NCBI RefSeq assembly: GCF_015550425.1
Contig: NZ_JADNAT010000026.1
Location: forward strand, 1 to 43,863
Length of the DNA: 43,863 nucleotides
Direction of reading: 5' to 3'
DNA from: Clostridium sp. 1001275B_160808_H3
Lineage (GTDB): Bacteria > Bacillota > Clostridia > Clostridiales > Clostridiaceae
Of the stretch, positions 40,766 through 43,863 are shown one piece after another. Position numbers and translations under genes: made by a program. Below the pieces are notes generated by a model. That model worked only from the letters and a program-made list of their open reading frames with translations, searched no databases and was not told the origin of the DNA. The stretch's first letter is position 1. The number at the start of each line of letters is the position of its first letter.

Positions 40766-40942
40766 GTCATAGAGCGTGCTAAAAAAGTTGCTGCAGTATT
40801 TGATTTTTGTGAAGACCATAAATATTTATTAGACCTATCTTTAGCAATATAAATAAGAGATGAAGAAAAAGCAGTAGAAACTATTATAAAAATTGTAAAT
40901 AAATTTAAATATCAAGTTTATAGTAAACAAATTTTTAATTAA
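40760..40942 (+). pseudogene. Unidentified gene remnant with an in-frame stop
   Basis: A frame reads EEVIERAKKVAAVFDFCEDH, KYLLDLSLAI, a TAA at 40850-40852, then RDEEKAVETIIKIVNKFKYQ and VYSKQIFN to a TAA at 40940. The helical, charged composition and natural end show old coding sequence with no start. It joins hairpin repeat copy C in the position where a PadR gene would start. I do not recognise the family. Confidence 0.5.
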
Positions 40943-41009
40943 TGTTATAATAAAGTAAGTACAGGATAATAATTTAACTAAAGATTAAAATTAAAGAGGC
41001 AAATTATAT

Positions 41010-41843
41010 ATGAGAAAAGTAAAACCATTGAATGATTTTATATTTAAGAAAATATTTGGTGAAAAAGGTAATGAAGATATTCTAATATCATTTATAAACG
41101 CAGTTTTAAAGAGAACTAAAAAGGAACCTATTGTAGAAGTCGAAATTATTGACAATAAACAATTAACTAAAGAACTTATTTTAGATAAAACAGGAATTAT
41201 TGATGTAAGAGCAAAAACTTCTAAAGGTGAAAACATAGATATAGAAGTACAGCTTACAAATCAAGGAAATATGGATAAAAGAACATTATTTTATTGGGGA
41301 AAGATGTATCTTGAAAACATAAAGCAAGGACAAGATTATACTAGTTTAGAAAAAGTTATAACTATAAATATATTAGATTTTGAATTTTTAGGAACAGATA
41401 GTTATCAATCTTCATTCCATTTATGGGAAGATATAGAGAAGGATTATATGTTAACAGATGTCGTAGAAATCCATTTCTTAGAGTTACCTAAATTCAGAAA
41501 CAAGAAAAATAAAGATTACAAAGAAAACGACATAGAAAGATGGCTTATGTTTTTAGAAAAAGATATATCTGAAACTACATTAAAGGAGTTGATGAGTTTG
41601 GATACAGCAATAGAAAAAGCTGAACAAAAAATCGAATACTTAAGTAGTGATGAAGAAACTATGAGAATTTATTATGAGAGAGAAAGATCACTGCATGAAA
41701 GAGCTAATATGATTAGTTCAGCAGAAGAAAGAAAAGCAATAGAGATAGCTAAAAATTTATTAGATATTTTAGATAATGAAACAATAGCTATGAAAACTGG
41801 ATTGAATATAGAAAAAATTAAATTATTAAGAGATAAAAGTTAG
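41010..41843 (+). CDS. Rpn family recombination-promoting nuclease / putative transposase
   Basis: A 277-residue protein of the PD-(D/E)XK nuclease transposase family (RpnA-E group). The start PLNDFIFKKIFGEKGNEDIL is characteristic. The active site is visible as Asp65 (GIIDVRAKT) and ENIDIEVQL with Glu79-x-Gln81, a D-ExQ layout. The C-terminal third is helical and ends in a short helix-turn-helix-like piece (NETIAMKTGLNIEKIKLL). Rpn proteins nick or cut DNA and stimulate RecA-independent recombination; many are now considered defence-related. The start follows AAGAGG. No transposon ends were seen around it. It stands inside the tract of duplicated modules, where such an activity could matter. 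Confidence 0.92.
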   Translation: MRKVKPLNDFIFKKIFGEKGNEDILISFINAVLKRTKKEPIVEVEIIDNKQLTKELILDKTGIIDVRAKTSKGENIDIEVQLTNQGNMDKRTLFYWGKMYLENIKQGQDYTSLEKVITINILDFEFLGTDSYQSSFHLWEDIEKDYMLTDVVEIHFLELPKFRNKKNKDYKENDIERWLMFLEKDISETTLKELMSLDTAIEKAEQKIEYLSSDEETMRIYYERERSLHERANMISSAEERKAIEIAKNLLDILDNETIAMKTGLNIEKIKLLRDKS

Positions 41844-41846
41844 TAG

Positions 41847-41875
41847 GATAGGTGAAACCCTATCTTATTTTTTTA
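41847..41875 (+). terminator. Terminator of the Rpn gene
   Basis: GATAGG pairs with CCTATC around TGAAAC, then TTATTTTTTTAT; it lies right after the stop. Confidence 0.8.
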
Positions 41876-42072
41876 TAAAAATACATAATTAAAACTTAAA
41901 ATTGCAATATACTATTTAAATTTTAGATAGGTAAGTATAAAAAATAAATGAATCATTGCTTTAGCTTTATGTGGCATATTAACATAATTTATTTCAGCAA
42001 TTTATTCTGTTATATGATAATCTAGAGGAAAAGATTATGAATATTTTTTAGGATTTATTGATGCCATCAGTG

Positions 42073-42199
42073 GAGATTTCAGTTAAATATAAAAGTTTTG
42101 CCGGAGTTATGTAAGAATGATAAAAGCATGAGACGTGATGGATTATTTTATGGGAAGAAATCGGAAGAGGAACAATGATTGATGAATTAAAAAGTAAAC
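42073..42199 (+). pseudogene. Fragment of a DUF1697 gene (copy 2)
   Basis: The sequence follows the intact DUF1697 gene from GAGATTTTCAGTTAAATATT (37250s) through its GATTGATGAATTAAAA segment (about 37410). About 60 bases in the middle are missing: TATAAAAGTTTTG is joined directly to CCGGAGTTATG where the intact gene has two TTTTG strings. Several stops interrupt the frame. Confidence 0.8.
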
Positions 42200-42201
42200 A
42201 T

Positions 42202-42237
42202 TAAATCTATTAAATCTATTAAATCTATTAAATCTAT
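42202..42237. repeat. 9-bp tandem repeat, four copies
   Basis: The unit TAAATCTAT is repeated exactly four times, starting right after the DUF1697 fragment. It is a simple slippage-type microsatellite within decaying sequence. Confidence 0.9.
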
Positions 42238-42319
42238 TTAATGTTTAAGAATTAATAATAATTATTTTGGTTACATAGTAGTACTGAAGATATCTACTTC
42301 ATTTGAAAATAAATAAAAA

Positions 42320-42402
42320 ATGTAGTTACTTTATCTATAAACAAGGTAACTACATTTTTTATAATATCTATAGTTTGAAGTTTTATTTATGTTAAGAAGG
42401 AG
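42320..42402 (+). repeat. Hairpin repeat element, copy D
   Basis: ATGTAGTTAC (42320-42329) and GTAACTACAT (42346-42355) are exact arms, extended by flanking A and T runs to about 15 bp. TATAAT (42360-42365) and the tail CTATAGTTTGAAGTTTTATT follow, then AAGAAGGAG and an ATG at 42410 that stops at once, the place of the PadR gene in copy B. Confidence 0.85.
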
Positions 42403-42530
42403 TTTATCATGAATAAATGAGATTAGATGATAAAGAGCTCATAAGTATATTAGATAAAAAATAAGCCTATAGCGATAATATCTAATGATTAAAAGTCTTT
42501 ATAAATTCTATTCAAGATATTTGAAAATGT
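42403..42530 (+). pseudogene. Remains of a PadR/DUF2812 pair
   Basis: After copy D only scraps remain. AAAAGTCTTTATAAATTCTATTCAAG at about 42488-42514 is the same as the 3' end of the DUF2812 gene and its flank (38947-38972). The sequence between shows many stops and no clear similarity, so the regulator and most of the DUF2812 gene have been deleted. Confidence 0.6.
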
Positions 42531-42662
42531 AAAAAACATCATTTGCAGGAATAATGAGAATCGTATATGTGGAGAACTAAAATTATAAAGTATTAGGTTT
42601 ATAATCCATTGAGGTTGGTATATAATATTTGTATAGATGTTTTATAAAGGAGGTAATTTAAA

Positions 42663-42827
42663 GTGGAAAATAAGGATATTAATCTATATGATATTTTTAT
42701 GAAATACTCATATAATCAATTAAAGGAATTATTTAAAAATGCAAAAACAAAAGAAGAGCAAGACTTTTATATGACATTATCTAATTGGGTATTACAAAAA
42801 GAACAGGCGAAAGTTATAGGTGAATAG
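42663..42827 (+). CDS. Small antitoxin-like protein preceding the zeta toxin
   Basis: A 54-residue acidic, helical protein (ENKDINLYDIFMKYSYNQLK, then TKEEQDFYMTLSNWVLQKEQ). GTG 42663 follows an optimal AAAGGAGG site, and the frame has no defects. Its stop lies one base before the toxin start, the arrangement of antitoxin-toxin pairs. Epsilon/zeta systems have a small helical antitoxin that blocks the ATP site of the kinase. This protein does not obviously resemble epsilon, so the antitoxin role is inference from position and size. A TATAAT lies at 42621-42626. Confidence 0.7.
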   Translation: MENKDINLYDIFMKYSYNQLKELFKNAKTKEEQDFYMTLSNWVLQKEQAKVIGE

Positions 42828-42828
42828 C

Positions 42829-43395
42829 ATGCCAGCTTATACAATTTTTGCAGGAGTTAACGGTGCAGGCAAAACTTCAATATACAAATCTATATATTAT
42901 AATTAAAATAAAGATGAGAAAAGAATAAATACTGATGAAATGGTAGCTAGGATTGGATCTTGGAAAGATAATAATCTTCAAGTTAAGTGCGCAAGAGAAG
43001 CTGTTAAGTTAATAAAACAATATATTTTGGAAGACATATCTTTTAACCAAGAAACAACACTATCTGGCAAAAGTATAATAAAGAATATGAGATTTGCAAA
43101 GGAAAAAGGTTTTTATATAGTTATGAATTATATAGGGGTAGAAGGTCCTGAAATTGCTAAAGAGAGAGTTAAAATTAGAGTAAGTAAAGGTGGGCACGGA
43201 ATACCTGATAAAGATATAGAAAGAAGATATTATGATTCACTAAAGAATTTAAATGATGTAATTCGAATATGTGATGAAGTAAATATATACGATAATACAG
43301 AAGTATTAAGAGAAATTATGTATTTTAAAAATGATGAAATAATATGGAGAGATAAAAAAATACCTAATTGGGCAGATAGTATTTTTCAAAAGTAG
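42829..43395 (+). pseudogene. Zeta toxin family kinase gene with a nonsense codon
   Basis: ATG 42829 opens MPAYTIFAGVNGAGKTSIYK, a P-loop (GVNGAGKTS), then a TAA at 42904-42906, codon 26. The frame continues without fault for 163 more codons: RINTDEMVARIG, then SFNQETTLSGKS (substrate and catalytic region), RVSKGGHGIPDKDIERRYYD (the lid arginines of zeta kinases) and NWADSIFQK at the end. Zeta toxins phosphorylate UDP-N-acetylglucosamine and block peptidoglycan synthesis. Without the P-loop, any product started later (for example at 42940) would be inactive. A single stop codon has therefore probably silenced an otherwise intact toxin, while the small upstream gene stays open. Confidence 0.85.
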
Positions 43396-43424
43396 CTAGT
43401 AAAATTATAAAAGTTTTACTAGCT
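43394..43424 (+). terminator. Hairpin after the zeta toxin gene
   Basis: AGCTAGTAAAA pairs exactly with TTTTACTAGCT around 9 bases. The tail (ATATTTATAT) is only moderately T-rich. A near-identical hairpin lies at 39034-39064. Confidence 0.7.
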
Positions 43425-43510
43425 ATATTTATATAAAATTATAACCAAAATTTGAATTTGAGATCTATTAATTATATATTTAAGAGGATTCCTCTAAGAG
43501 GTTATATTAA

Positions 43511-43725
43511 GATATTTTTAGTTGATATTAAATTTTTGATTCGTAGCCTAAATGATTTTGAGTATATTATAAAAGTTTTTGCAAGGATTATAAATATAAG
43601 AACATAAGCACTATTTTCATGGGGAGAAATCGCTAGAAAGATTCTATATAGGGCTCCAATTTATTGCACACTATATAGAATCAAGATTTAATAGATAACT
43701 TATATTTACTTTTGGTAATTATAGA
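43511..43725 (+). pseudogene. Fragment of a DUF1697 gene and its 3' flank (copy 3)
   Basis: TTGATTCGTAG, AATGATTTTGAG and GGGGAGAAATCG follow the intact gene at 37275-37390 in order but are riddled with indels and stops. After a deletion, 43668-43725 (CTATATAGAATCAAG and on) matches the 3' flank of the intact gene at 37655-37710. This is the most decayed of the three copies. Confidence 0.7.
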
Positions 43726-43863
43726 CTAATTATATGCAATAATATATAATCAAGATGAATATTAATTTGGAAATAACTTTAAAATTGATAGTGTAAAGTT
43801 TCGTATGAAAAAAATAGATAAATCAACATAAAGGTAATTATTTGAATAAATTGATTTATGTTG
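43726..43863. other. Right edge of the window
   Basis: AT-rich sequence with no supported gene, probably more decayed flank of the third module copy. Confidence 0.3.

Noticed and set aside
42202..42237. Repeat array that could suggest CRISPR
   Set aside because: The units are 9 bases, directly adjacent, with no spacers, and no cas genes are present.
40495..42662. Insertion sequence or transposon around the Rpn gene
   Set aside because: No terminal inverted repeats or target-site duplications were seen, and Rpn proteins are not usually bounded by such ends.

Overview
The window is AT-rich throughout and carries an alpha/beta-type small acid-soluble spore protein, strong AGGAGG-type ribosome binding sites, Firmicutes regulators (RpiR, PadR, CarD, an ECF sigma with a DUF4179 anti-sigma) and many U-tailed hairpin terminators. 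This points to a spore-forming Firmicute, most likely Clostridium sensu stricto. No rRNA, tRNA, CRISPR array or insertion sequence was seen. It reads as an accessory chromosomal region of short operons, each closed by its own terminator.

Layout. 1-1083: gene ends and relics plus a small zinc-ribbon protein. 1084-5457: a divergent RpiR regulator facing an operon of PTS IIB, PTS IIC, a tandem-GNAT protein and an unusual PIG-L/LmbE protein; no IIA or glycosidase is present. 5612-9540: a membrane-anchored HTH protein, a lipoprotein, then a tight operon GNAT / CPBP protease / ANT-like nucleotidyltransferase / GNAT. 9625-12256: ECF sigma and membrane anti-sigma, then a Cys-rich pentapeptide-repeat protein with its own promoter. 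12345-14805: an acetyltransferase relic, a membrane acyltransferase and a second tandem-GNAT protein. 14893-17376: a lipoprotein, two small membrane proteins, and carD behind a leader terminator. 17404-21827: a LolD/FtsX-type ABC exporter divergent from a nucleoside-gate transporter plus amidohydrolase operon. 22002-27478: SASP, chemoreceptor, membrane-anchored NERD protein and Kup potassium transporter, the last two with good sigma-A promoters. 27731-33548: an autoregulated PadR/DUF4180 pair, SelO, a decaying ferredoxin/iron-sulfur membrane pair, a yellow/MRJP-like protein and a Gfo/Idh oxidoreductase. 33628-36823: small proteins, a YcxB-type protein, an isochorismatase-like hydrolase, an ACT protein, a Nudix relic and a GNAT.

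The right end (37 kb to the edge) is the most unusual part. A module of DUF1697 gene, hairpin/promoter element, PadR, DUF2812 protein, small antitoxin-like protein and zeta-type toxin appears two to three times, colinear but with different parts lost in each copy. The left copy keeps DUF1697, PadR (nonsense-mutated), DUF2812 (frameshifted) and only the last 19 codons of the toxin. The next copy keeps the antitoxin-like gene and the toxin (nonsense-mutated next to its P-loop) but only scraps of the rest. A third DUF1697 scrap lies at the right edge. The hairpin element occurs four times between 34.1 and 42.4 kb. An MFS transporter with a truncated amidohydrolase, and an Rpn-family nuclease, sit inside this tract. 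The picture is of duplicated toxin/regulator modules in decay.
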